Part shown: positions 15,892 to 23,641 of the stretch, piece by piece | Layout: every line of letters begins with the position of its first letter | Numbering within the stretch: the first letter of the stretch is position 1 | DNA from: Gemmatimonadota bacterium | Lineage (GTDB): Bacteria; Gemmatimonadota; Gemmatimonadetes; Gemmatimonadales; Gemmatimonadaceae | Direction: 5' to 3' | Length of the DNA stretch: 64,000 nucleotides | Assembly (NCBI GenBank): GCA_021413975.1 | Contig: JAIOPJ010000054.1 | Location: 124,001 to 188,000 of the forward strand | Position numbers and translations under genes: made by a program | Notes under the pieces: model-generated | The model's input: the letters and a program-made list of their open reading frames with translations, nothing else | Databases searched by the model: none | What the model was told of the DNA's origin: nothing

Positions 15892-17214
15892 ATGCGCAGA
15901 TACTGGTCCAAGGCCCTCGTGGCCATCGCCGTCCTCGTCGCGCCGCACGTCGCCCGCGCGACCGATGGACATCTCCTGCACGGTGTCGGCGCGGTGAACT
16001 CCGCCGTCGGCGGCATCGGCATCGCCACCAACGCGAGTCTCCTCGGCGCCTTCTACCACAATCCGGCGGGCCTCGCCGCGTTCGACGGCACGAATCTCGA
16101 GATGGGATTCGAACTCCTGAAGCCCGATCGCACCGTGAGCTCGACCTACGGTCCCATGTCGGGTTCCACCACGAGCGACGCCGACTGGTCGCCCATCCCG
16201 GCGTTCGGCTTCAGCACGAAGCTCGCGAACGGCTTGGTGATCGGACTCTCGGGACTCGGCATCGGCGGCTTCGGCGTGAACTACGCGGCCGATCCGACCA
16301 ACCCCATCCTCATGCCGGCACCGAACGGTTTCGGCCAGGTCTACTCGAACTTCCAGCTGATGAAGATCTCGCCGGCGCTCGCCTGGAACGCGACCGACAA
16401 GTTGCGGATCGGACTCGCGGCGAACATCGACTGGGAGGCCTTGGCGGTGACGCCGATGCCGATCGCGGCACCCGACTACGATCCCGGCCCGGACCTCACG
16501 CCCGGGACGCTCGACGACCGCTCGTTCTATCCGTCCGCCGCCGCGGCCGACGCGGTCTTCGGCTTCGGCTTCCAGGCCGGCCTGCAGTACGCGCTCACGC
16601 CCAGGATGACGCTCGGCCTCGCGTACAGCTCGCCGCAGATGTTCAGCGACTTCCAGTTCCAGATGACGCATGCGAACCCCAACCTCCCGAACTTCGGGAC
16701 GGCGCGCACCGTCACCTTCCGCATGGATGTGCCGGCGATCTACGGCGCGGGGCTCGCCTGGTCGCCGAGCGATCGCCTCGCGCTCGGTCTCGACGCGAAG
16801 TACGTCACCTACTCGAGCACCAAGGGCTTCGAGGCCAAGGGGTACAATCCCGACGGCTCGGTGAAGGGCTTCGGGTGGGAGGATATCGCGGTGGTCGCGG
16901 TCGGCATGCAATTCAAGCCGAGTGACCGGTTCACCATCCGCGGGGGCTACAACTACTCGCAGAACCCCATCCCCGACGAACAGTCGATGTTCAACATCCC
17001 GGCCCCCGCCGTGGTGCAGCATCACGTGACCGGCGGCATCGGGTTCGCGATCAACTCCAGCGTCGACTTCAACCTGAGCGCCTACAAGGCGCTCGAGAAC
17101 TCGATCACCGGTGCGATGTACCGTCCGGCCGCCGTCCCGGGCACGTCGGTGAAGAGCGCGATGTCGGAGACGTCGATGCTCATGGGCTTCACGATCCATC
17201 CGGCGAAGGACTGA
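15892..17214 (+). CDS. FadL/OmpP1/TodX family outer-membrane porin
   Basis: This 440-aa protein has a signal peptide (MRRYWSKALVAIAVLVAPHVARAT) followed by the FadL hallmark N terminus GHLLHGVGAVNSAVGG and FYHNPAGLAAF, and a beta-rich body ending in an aromatic-poor strand (MLMGFTIHPAKD). The family forms 14-stranded barrels that pass hydrophobic compounds across the outer membrane. The start at 15892 has GGAGG nine bases upstream. The alternative ATG at 15814 overlaps the previous stop but would bury the signal peptide. Next to sulfur genes, uptake of hydrophobic sulfur compounds is a possibility, not shown. Confidence 0.85.
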   Translation: MRRYWSKALVAIAVLVAPHVARATDGHLLHGVGAVNSAVGGIGIATNASLLGAFYHNPAGLAAFDGTNLEMGFELLKPDRTVSSTYGPMSGSTTSDADWSPIPAFGFSTKLANGLVIGLSGLGIGGFGVNYAADPTNPILMPAPNGFGQVYSNFQLMKISPALAWNATDKLRIGLAANIDWEALAVTPMPIAAPDYDPGPDLTPGTLDDRSFYPSAAAADAVFGFGFQAGLQYALTPRMTLGLAYSSPQMFSDFQFQMTHANPNLPNFGTARTVTFRMDVPAIYGAGLAWSPSDRLALGLDAKYVTYSSTKGFEAKGYNPDGSVKGFGWEDIAVVAVGMQFKPSDRFTIRGGYNYSQNPIPDEQSMFNIPAPAVVQHHVTGGIGFAINSSVDFNLSAYKALENSITGAMYRPAAVPGTSVKSAMSETSMLMGFTIHPAKD

Positions 17215-17253
17215 CGCCGGGAGCTGCGGGCCCCGGTAAGGCCCGTGAGGGGA

Positions 17254-17297
17254 AGGACGAAGCCCCCGGCGGAGTGATCCGCCGGGGGCTTCGTCCT
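17254..17297. terminator. Very strong bidirectional terminator hairpin
   Basis: A perfect 20-bp stem (AGGACGAAGCCCCCGGCGGA and its complement) is closed by a GTGA (GNRA) tetraloop. It lies between the convergent FadL-like gene (ends 17214) and the YeeE/YedE gene (ends 17327). The stem base is A-rich and T-containing on both sides, so it could stop transcription in either direction. Confidence 0.85.
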
Positions 17298-17326
17298 GCT
17301 GCTGCCGCGGGGTGGGGGAGCCGCGG

Positions 17327-17866
17327 TCAGCCCTTCTTGAACTCGGTCGGGAGGAACCTGACCACCGCGATGAAGATCTCGCCGACCACGAGCGCCACGA
17401 GGATCGACGGCAGGTGCAACACCTCGGGGAGCGTGATCTTGCCGAAGTTCGCGATCTTGATGATCGGCTCGACGAGCGTCGTGTAGGTGAGCGTGAACGC
17501 GAGGGCGCCGACCACGCCGCCGAGGATCGCGACGATCGCGTCCTTGCGCCCCTCGCCGATGCCCACGACGCAGGTGCCGGGGCAGTAGCCGCCGACGCCG
17601 AAGCCGACGCCGAAGACCAGGCCGCCGAGCAGGACGCCGACCACGTAGGTGGGCTTCACGTCGAAGTGGAGGAGCTGCGGGATCACCAGCGACAGCGAGT
17701 AGACGACGATCATGCCGACGGCAATGGTGAGCGCCATGAACTTGATCACCGAGATGTTCTCGAGGCGCAGGTTCCGGGCGATCATCGCCGGGCTCGAGGC
17801 GCGGACGCGCTGGATGAAGAAGCCCATCGCGACGCCGATCAGGATGGACAGGAAGGGGATGAGCAT
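17327..17866 (-). CDS. YeeE/YedE family sulfur transporter, C-terminal half protein
   Basis: This 179-aa membrane protein has about five hydrophobic segments and the conserved cysteine motif GGYCPGTCVVG, the thiosulfate/sulfur relay site of the TsuA (YeeE/YedE) family. It is half the length of fused TsuA and pairs with the gene just upstream (2-bp gap), as in pmpA/pmpB-type pairs. The start is ATG 17866 (MLIPFLSILIGVAMG); the longer ORF is a shadow of the partner. As last gene of the sulfur operon it probably imports a reduced sulfur species such as thiosulfate. Confidence 0.85.
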   Translation of the reverse strand: MLIPFLSILIGVAMGFFIQRVRASSPAMIARNLRLENISVIKFMALTIAVGMIVVYSLSLVIPQLLHFDVKPTYVVGVLLGGLVFGVGFGVGGYCPGTCVVGIGEGRKDAIVAILGGVVGALAFTLTYTTLVEPIIKIANFGKITLPEVLHLPSILVALVVGEIFIAVVRFLPTEFKKG

Positions 17867-17868
17867 GG

Positions 17869-18441
17869 TCAGACCCCCGCCGCGCGGCGGTTGCTCAGCA
17901 TCTTGGCGGACAGGATGCCCGTCGTGAAGACGCCGAGACCGAAGATGAACCCGCTCACCGAGAGCTGGGTGATGCCGGAGATGATGTGGCCGCTGGTGCA
18001 GCCGCCGGCGATGCGCGCCCCGACGATGATCAGGAAGCCGCCGATGAAGGCGTCGCGGTAGCGCTTGCCGGTGGTCGTCTCCCCGGGGTGGATCATCTCG
18101 CACTTGGGGGCCTTCTCGCGATTGACCTTGGCGCCGAGGAAGCCGCCGATGAGGAGGCCGAGCACGATGAAGGTCTCGGGCTTGAGGAGCGACCCCATCT
18201 TCTTCAGGTACGGATTCGACTCGGCATACGCCGGATCGACGAACTGCATGATCGCGCCGATGAAGCGCGGATAGGTGCCCGAGACGCCGATCGGTCCCCA
18301 GACGAGGATCGAGACGGCGCCGAGGAGTCCGAAGAGGATCCCGTAGAAGACCCACGGGGTCTTCTCGCTCGGCGACTCGGCGGCGGCGAATGCGGTCGCC
18401 TTGGGCGGCGCGGCGGGTGGAGCGGTGGCGGCGAATGTCAT
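17869..18441 (-). CDS. YeeE/YedE family sulfur transporter, N-terminal half protein
   Basis: This 190-aa membrane protein is the partner of the downstream half-transporter. It has an N-terminal cytosolic Ala/Pro-rich stretch, then hydrophobic segments (WVFYGILFGLLGAVSILVWG; FIVLGLLIGGFLGA) and the family cysteine motif ARIAGGCTSGHIISG. The start is ATG 18441 with GGAGA upstream; the ORF-track start lies in the intergenic spacer. The split arrangement is common beside sulfide-oxidation genes. The sulfur substrate is inferred from family and context. Confidence 0.85.
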   Translation of the reverse strand: MTFAATAPPAAPPKATAFAAAESPSEKTPWVFYGILFGLLGAVSILVWGPIGVSGTYPRFIGAIMQFVDPAYAESNPYLKKMGSLLKPETFIVLGLLIGGFLGAKVNREKAPKCEMIHPGETTTGKRYRDAFIGGFLIIVGARIAGGCTSGHIISGITQLSVSGFIFGLGVFTTGILSAKMLSNRRAAGV

Positions 18442-18463
18442 GGGTTCTCCTGCGTTGGGGGAC

Positions 18464-19177
18464 TTACTTCGGCGCGTTCGGCCGGCGGTCATCCGGCACG
18501 AAGCGGTCGGCATACGGCATCTTCACGGCGCGCAGTGCGGCCGCATCGAGCGTCGCGTCCTTCGCGATCACGTCGTCCTTCGCGAGCAGGTACGCGGTGA
18601 GGGCGTAGACCTGGTCGTCGGTGAGTGAACCGGGCGCGACGTGCGGCATGGCGCGCCGGATGTAGTCGAAGAGCGTGGTGGCGTGCGACCAGTAGTTGCC
18701 GATCGTATGCGGCAGCTTGGGATCGCTCGCGAACTTGAAGCCCTCGGCGGCGGGGTCGCGGCCGCTCAGGCGCGGGAAGGCGGGGGCCATCCCCTCGCCG
18801 TTCACGCCGTGGCACATGGCGCACTGAGCCTTGTAGAGCGCGCCGCCCTCGGCGACGGAGCCCGTGCCCGCCGGGAGCTCCGCGCCGTCCGGTCCGATGT
18901 CGCGGTCCATCTTCGTGATCGCGGCGGCGGTCGCACGGATGCCGATCCCGTAGTGCCTCCCGGCACCGGGACCGCCGGGGACCGCGCCACCGTCGTAGTC
19001 GGCGAAGCGCACGGGAGTCGCGCCGGTCGCCGCGCCCGACGCGGCACCTGCGGTCGCGGCGCGCTCACCACCTGTCCCGCTCGCACCGGCCGTCGCGCCG
19101 CCATCGCAACCGGCGGCCGCGAGGCTCCCGCCGAGCATCGCGCCCAGGAGCACGCGTCGCACTCGAGTCATGCGCAT
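18464..19177 (-). CDS. soxD: SoxD-like monoheme c-type cytochrome lipoprotein
   Basis: This 237-aa periplasmic cytochrome c has a lipoprotein-type signal (LAAAGC), a low-complexity Gly/Ala/Thr linker, and one heme site, CAMCHGVNGEG. A methionine ligand probably lies in RAMPHVAPGSLTDDQVYALTAYLL. The segment NYWSHATTLFDYIRRAMP and the C terminus closely resemble the electron-accepting SoxD subunit. It follows soxC by a 2-bp gap, so the two should form a SoxCD-type sulfane/sulfite dehydrogenase delivering electrons to the respiratory chain. Start is ATG 19177; the 440-aa ORF is a soxC shadow. SoxD proteins often carry two hemes; only one is visible here. Confidence 0.8.
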   Translation of the reverse strand: MRMTRVRRVLLGAMLGGSLAAAGCDGGATAGASGTGGERAATAGAASGAATGATPVRFADYDGGAVPGGPGAGRHYGIGIRATAAAITKMDRDIGPDGAELPAGTGSVAEGGALYKAQCAMCHGVNGEGMAPAFPRLSGRDPAAEGFKFASDPKLPHTIGNYWSHATTLFDYIRRAMPHVAPGSLTDDQVYALTAYLLAKDDVIAKDATLDAAALRAVKMPYADRFVPDDRRPNAPK

Positions 19178-19179
19178 GC

Positions 19180-20457
19180 TCAGGTCTCCCCGTGGAAGAG
19201 GACCTTGCCGCTGCGTTCGACCTTCCACCCGACGACCTGATTGAAGTGGTAGTCGGTCCCCAGTCCGCGCTCGGCGATCAGTGCCGTGCGCGTGGGTTGC
19301 GTGAATCCCGCCTCGTCGGTCGCGCGGCTGAGCAGCACCGCCTCGCCACCCTTCCAGTCCCACATGTACTGGAATCGCACGGTCGACTTGGGGCTCGACT
19401 CGCCGAGGAGCTCGGCGTTCGCCCAACTCCTGCCGCCGTCGACACTCACTTCCACGCGCGTGACGCGACCGCGTCCGCTCCATGCGATGCCGTTCACCGC
19501 ATGCCAGCCCCGCTCGCCGATCGTGTCCGGATGCGACGGCGACGTGATGATCGACTTGGCGTCGAGTTCGAAAGTGAACTGCCGCGCCGTGCCGTTGGGG
19601 AGCGGATCCGTGTACTTGCTGGTCTCCCAGCGCGTCATCCAGGGCTGCGTGCCCAGTTCGATGCGGCGCAGCCACTTCACGTTGATGTTCCCCTCCCAGC
19701 CGGGGAGGAGCAGGCGCATGGGGTAGCCCTGCGCGGGGCGCAACGCCTCGCCATTCTGCGCCCACACGATGATCGCATCGTCCCACGCCTTCTCGATCGG
19801 CACCGACCGCGTCATGAGGCAGGCGTCGCCTCCCTCAGCGAGGAACCACTTCGCCTTGGGCTTCACGCCGGCCTCGCGGAAGAGCGTCGCGAGCGGCACA
19901 CCGGTCCACTCCGAGGTGCTCAACATGCCGGCGACCTTCTGCGCCGTCAGGTCGGGCTTGGGATCGCGGAAGGCGCCGCGGCCATTGCCCGAGCACTCGA
20001 TGAAGTACGGACGCACGACCTGCGGGAAGCGCTTGAGGTCGTCGAGCGAGAAGCTCAGCGGCCGATCCACGAGCCCGTGGATGGTGAGCGTGTGGCGTTC
20101 CGGGTCGAGCGCCGGGATCCCCGCATGATGCCGCTCGAAGTGCAGGTCGCTCGGCGTGATGTTGCCGGCGAGGTCCTGCAGCGGCGTGAGCGAACTGCCG
20201 GTGGTCTCGCCGTACGGCGCGCGCGAGGGCGCTTCGAAGGCGGAGCGGGCACCGAGCGGTGTCGTCGCGCCGCCCTGGAGCTTGGTCGCGTCGGCGGGGA
20301 CGGTGGGACGCGCGGGTGCGCCCGACGGCGCTGCGGCGCCCTGTTGTCCCCCGAGCGTGGCCGGCAGCCCCGCGAGCATGGCGCCGCCGACGGCGCCGAC
20401 CGCGCCGGCGAGCAGGTCGCGGCGCGTGAGTTCAGTGTCCTCGATCCTCTTGGCCAC
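19180..20457 (-). CDS. soxC: SoxC-type molybdopterin sulfite/sulfane dehydrogenase
   Basis: This 425-aa periplasmic molybdoenzyme of the sulfite oxidase family has a Tat signal (ELTRRDLLAGAVGAVGG). The molybdopterin domain carries the Mo-coordinating cysteine in PYFIECSGNGRGAF, and a C-terminal dimerisation domain contains GIAWSGRGRVTRVEVSVDGG. SoxC with SoxD oxidises the sulfane sulfur of protein-bound thiosulfate; related SorA enzymes oxidise sulfite. It lies between a diheme cytochrome (3-bp gap) and the SoxD-like gene. There is no soxXAYZB in the window, so direct sulfite oxidation is an equally good reading. Confidence 0.88.
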   Translation of the reverse strand: MAKRIEDTELTRRDLLAGAVGAVGGAMLAGLPATLGGQQGAAAPSGAPARPTVPADATKLQGGATTPLGARSAFEAPSRAPYGETTGSSLTPLQDLAGNITPSDLHFERHHAGIPALDPERHTLTIHGLVDRPLSFSLDDLKRFPQVVRPYFIECSGNGRGAFRDPKPDLTAQKVAGMLSTSEWTGVPLATLFREAGVKPKAKWFLAEGGDACLMTRSVPIEKAWDDAIIVWAQNGEALRPAQGYPMRLLLPGWEGNINVKWLRRIELGTQPWMTRWETSKYTDPLPNGTARQFTFELDAKSIITSPSHPDTIGERGWHAVNGIAWSGRGRVTRVEVSVDGGRSWANAELLGESSPKSTVRFQYMWDWKGGEAVLLSRATDEAGFTQPTRTALIAERGLGTDYHFNQVVGWKVERSGKVLFHGET

Positions 20458-20460
20458 GGG

Positions 20461-21426
20461 CTAACGCGTGCCTCGGCTGATGACCGGCGGATTGGGCACC
20501 AGCGATCCCCGCGGATTTGCCCGCTTGATGAGCGGCGGCGCATGGAAGGCCGGGTGTCCCTTGGTGTCGTACGGGACATCCTTGGGCGCACCGCCCATCG
20601 GCCAGTCGTTCTCCTTGCCCGGCGAGTCGGGGCGCGGGTGCGAGTTGATGAACGCCGAGAGGTCGAAGGCCTCCTGGGCCGTGAGCGTGCCCGGCGCCGA
20701 CTGCGGCATGTTGTGCTTGATGAAGCTCGCCGCGCGCTCGAGGCGCGTCATGGAGGCGCCGACCGAGTAGGACTTCGGACCCCAGAGTGCCGGGACCGGG
20801 CCGACGCCCTCGCCGGTCGCGCCGTGGCAGGTGGTGCAGGTCTTGGCGGTGAAGAGCGCCTCGCCGCGGGCGACATCGCCCTCGAGGGTGTCGGGCATGG
20901 AGATGAGGCCGTCGGCACCGGCGATCTTGGTGCCGACCGGGATGTCCTTCGAGATGAAGGCCATGTAGGCGAGCAGGTCGGTCATCTCGCGGCTCCCCAC
21001 CGGGATCGCATTGCCGGCGAGCGAGCGGGTGAAGCAGTAGTTCACGCGGTCGGCGAGCGCGATCACGGCGCCGGAGCGCGGCATGTACTTGGGGAAGCGC
21101 GCATGCGAGCCGGTGAGCGGGGCCGCCGTCGGCTTGAGGCCGTCGTCCTGATGGCAGCTCGTGCAGCGCAGGTTCCCGGTGGCGTACGCGGGGAGGCTCT
21201 CGGGAGTGAAGCGCAGGAGGTAGAGCCCGCGGCGGATCGACGCCCCCATGGAGTCGTTGGGGATGTCGGCTTCGCGATGCGGCTTCCAGGCCGCCTCGTT
21301 GAAGGAGACCGCCTTCGCGTCCGCTGCGGCGACCGCGGGCGCCTTCTCGGTGGCGCATGCGGCGGTCGCGACGAATGCGGCCGCGACGATGATGCGGGGG
21401 GAACGCACGATCGAACTCCTGCTCAT
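20461..21426 (-). CDS. Diheme c-type cytochrome, thiosulfate dehydrogenase (TsdA)-like
   Basis: This 321-aa exported cytochrome is the first gene of the sulfur operon. It has a lipoprotein-like signal (AAAFVATAACATE) and two heme sites, LRCTSCHQDDG and KTCTTCHGATGEG. Between them, ADRVNYCFTRSLAGNAIP carries a cysteine where TsdA and SoxA place an unusual axial Cys ligand to the catalytic heme. TsdA joins two thiosulfates to tetrathionate or runs in reverse. The start is ATG 21426; the ORF-track extension crosses the promoter region. A SoxA-like role with SoxCD is the alternative. Confidence 0.78.
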   Translation of the reverse strand: MSRSSIVRSPRIIVAAAFVATAACATEKAPAVAAADAKAVSFNEAAWKPHREADIPNDSMGASIRRGLYLLRFTPESLPAYATGNLRCTSCHQDDGLKPTAAPLTGSHARFPKYMPRSGAVIALADRVNYCFTRSLAGNAIPVGSREMTDLLAYMAFISKDIPVGTKIAGADGLISMPDTLEGDVARGEALFTAKTCTTCHGATGEGVGPVPALWGPKSYSVGASMTRLERAASFIKHNMPQSAPGTLTAQEAFDLSAFINSHPRPDSPGKENDWPMGGAPKDVPYDTKGHPAFHAPPLIKRANPRGSLVPNPPVISRGTR

Positions 21427-21446
21427 TGGAAGGTGGTGAGCCGGCG

Positions 21447-21485
21447 TCAGGATATCCTCTATACTCCGATACAGTAATATCCTGA
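21447..21485. promoter_or_regulatory. Long inverted repeat upstream of the sulfur operon
   Basis: A perfect 9-bp inverted repeat TCAGGATAT/ATATCCTGA with a 21-nt AT-rich spacer lies 21 bp upstream of the first cytochrome gene, in the only AT-rich patch of the region. It could be an operator for the ArsR-type regulator (both sites contain GGATAT) or, if transcribed, a 5' UTR stem. Confidence 0.55.
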
Positions 21486-21505
21486 CTCGTTCCGGGCAAG
21501 CACAA

Positions 21506-21530
21506 CGGGGTGGGCCTTGGGCCCACCCCG
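21506..21530 (-). terminator. Hairpin terminator after the GGDEF-EAL gene
   Basis: A perfect 10-bp stem CGGGGTGGGC/GCCCACCCCG with a 5-nt loop lies 43 bp beyond the stop of the minus-strand GGDEF-EAL gene. It also separates that gene from the sulfur-operon promoter. Confidence 0.7.
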
Positions 21531-21572
21531 CCAAGATGCTTCACGGTGCCGGTCCCGGCGACCCTGGCGGAG

Positions 21573-23570
21573 TCAGCCGATCTCGGGCAGCACCAGGCTC
21601 GCCCCCGGGTGACGGGCCTGATAGCGCTTGGCCCAGGCCTCGAACGCGGGGACCTCGAGCGCGCGCGCGTAGCGGAAGCCCTGCACCTCGTCGCAGCCGA
21701 CGTCGCGCAGGAAATGCTCCTGGGCCTCGGTCTCCACGCCCTCGGCGAGCACGGAGAGGCCGAGCGCGTGTGCCAGCTCGACGGTGGCGCGCACGATCGT
21801 CGCGCTGCTGGCGTGCGACTCCACGTCGCGCACGAACGACCGGTCGATCTTGAGTCGCGCGAGCGGATAGCGCTGGAGCGCGAACATCGACGAATAGCCG
21901 GTGCCGAAGTCGTCGATCGCGAGCTCGAAGCCCGACGCATGCAGCGTCCTGAGGCTCCGCGCCGCGCGGTCGGCGTCCTCTGCGAGCATCGATTCGGTGA
22001 TCTCGAGCTCCACGCGCGTCGCCGACCGTCCGGCGGCGGCGACGGTCGCGGCGAGCTCCGTGGCGAGGTCGTGCGAGCGGAATTGGGCCATGGAGAGGTT
22101 GACCGCGATCCGCAGGTCGGCCAGTCCGTCCTCGTCCCAGTGGGCGGCCTGTCTCGCGGCGCGCGAGAGCACCTGCACACCCACGGGCCTGATGAGGCCG
22201 AGGCTCTCCGCGACCGGGATGAACTCCGACGGCGAGACCTCCCCGAGTTCGCGCGAGTGCCACCGGATGAGCGCCTCGGCGCCGATCAGCGCGCCGTCGC
22301 TGAGCCGCAGCTGCGGCTGGAAGACCACGCGGAACTCGTCGTGCGCGAGCGCCGAGTGGAGTGCGCGCTCGATCGACCCGCGACGCACCGCGAGCTCGTC
22401 CATGTGCCGGTGGAAGAAGTGCATGGTCTGCCGGCCGTCGGCCTTGGCGCGGTACATCGCGAGGTCGGCATGCTGGAGCAGGTCATCGAGGTCGCGGCCG
22501 TCGTCGGGGAAGAGCGCGATGCCGACGCTCACGCCGACATGGTGCAGGATGCCGCCCGCGGCGATCGGTTCCTCGTGGACGGCGAGGAGCCGCTTGGCGA
22601 GCGCCCCGGCCTCGGCGGAGTCGTGGATCGAGCTGAGCAGGACGACGAACTCGTCGCCGCCGAACCGCGCGATCACGTCGCCGGGTCGCAGCTGCGCCGC
22701 GAGGCGCGCGGAGGTCGCGCGCAGCACCGAATCGCCCACGGCATGGCCGAGCGAGTCGTTGATGTGCTTGAAGTGGTCGAGGTCGAGGAAGAGGATGCCG
22801 ACCTGCAGACTGGCGCGATCCGCCCGCGCGATCGCGCCGCGCGCCTGCTCGATGAAGAGTTGCCGGTTGGGGAGGTCGGTGAGCAGGTCGTAGCGCGCGA
22901 GGTGCGCGATCCGTTCCTCCTGCCGGTGCCGTTCCGAGAGGTCCTCGAGCACGGCGACCGTGCAGGCCAGGGTGCCGTCGGGGCCGGGGATCGGCGAACA
23001 CGTCATATGGATGTGGACCTCGGTCGCGCCCTGCCGCACGACGAACTCGCGACGCGACGGCGTCGCCGCGAGGTCGCTCCCGGGTTCGGCCGAATCGGGT
23101 TCCGGCTCCATCAGCGATTCGAGGTGCAGGCCGACGAGGGTTCCGGCGTCGCGGCGCAGCATCGCCGCGCACGCAGCGTTCGCTTGCACGACATTCCCCG
23201 AAGCGTCCAGGATCGCGATGCCGTTCGCCGAGCTCGCGACGGCGGCGTCGTTGAGCAGCGCCCGTTCGCGCGCGGTGGAGAGTGCCTCGACGAGCGCCGC
23301 GTCGGCGTCTTCGCGCGTCGGGCCCGGCAGAGTCCGATGGCGAACCTCGTCGCGCGCTTCGTCCCGCCTGAGGAGCAGGTGAAGGACGGCCGCCGAGAGC
23401 AGGACGAACAGCGTCAAGACGAGTGCATCCCGGTCGACTCGGAAGGAGCCGCCCTGCCGCCAGAGCGCGGAGAGCAACACCCAGGTCAGGCCGAATCCCA
23501 CATAGATGCTTGGGATGCGGAGCGATCCGGCTCGGCGGCGCGGCGGGAGCGGGGGGCGGGGATTCATCAC
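21573..23570 (-). CDS. Membrane PAS-GGDEF-EAL cyclic-di-GMP protein
   Basis: This 665-aa signalling protein has two N-terminal transmembrane helices (about residues 20-65), then a PAS domain (NDAAVASSANGIAILDASGN), a GGDEF domain (DLLTDLPNRQLFIEQ; RFGGDEFVVLLSS) and an EAL domain (GAEALIRWHSRE; LEITESML; IDDFGTGYSS; GVETEAQEH). The GGDEF signature is intact and preceded by the inhibitory-site pattern RPGD five residues upstream. The EAL catalytic motifs also look complete, so it may both make and break c-di-GMP. It is a single-gene unit, divergent from the GH3 gene. Confidence 0.93.
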   Translation of the reverse strand: MMNPRPPLPPRRRAGSLRIPSIYVGFGLTWVLLSALWRQGGSFRVDRDALVLTLFVLLSAAVLHLLLRRDEARDEVRHRTLPGPTREDADAALVEALSTARERALLNDAAVASSANGIAILDASGNVVQANAACAAMLRRDAGTLVGLHLESLMEPEPDSAEPGSDLAATPSRREFVVRQGATEVHIHMTCSPIPGPDGTLACTVAVLEDLSERHRQEERIAHLARYDLLTDLPNRQLFIEQARGAIARADRASLQVGILFLDLDHFKHINDSLGHAVGDSVLRATSARLAAQLRPGDVIARFGGDEFVVLLSSIHDSAEAGALAKRLLAVHEEPIAAGGILHHVGVSVGIALFPDDGRDLDDLLQHADLAMYRAKADGRQTMHFFHRHMDELAVRRGSIERALHSALAHDEFRVVFQPQLRLSDGALIGAEALIRWHSRELGEVSPSEFIPVAESLGLIRPVGVQVLSRAARQAAHWDEDGLADLRIAVNLSMAQFRSHDLATELAATVAAAGRSATRVELEITESMLAEDADRAARSLRTLHASGFELAIDDFGTGYSSMFALQRYPLARLKIDRSFVRDVESHASSATIVRATVELAHALGLSVLAEGVETEAQEHFLRDVGCDEVQGFRYARALEVPAFEAWAKRYQARHPGASLVLPEIG

Positions 23571-23641
23571 GGTTCCTCTGGGATACTGCGCGTTCCCCCG
23601 AGGGGTCGCAAGCGAGCGTCACTACGTTCACATTCCCTGAC

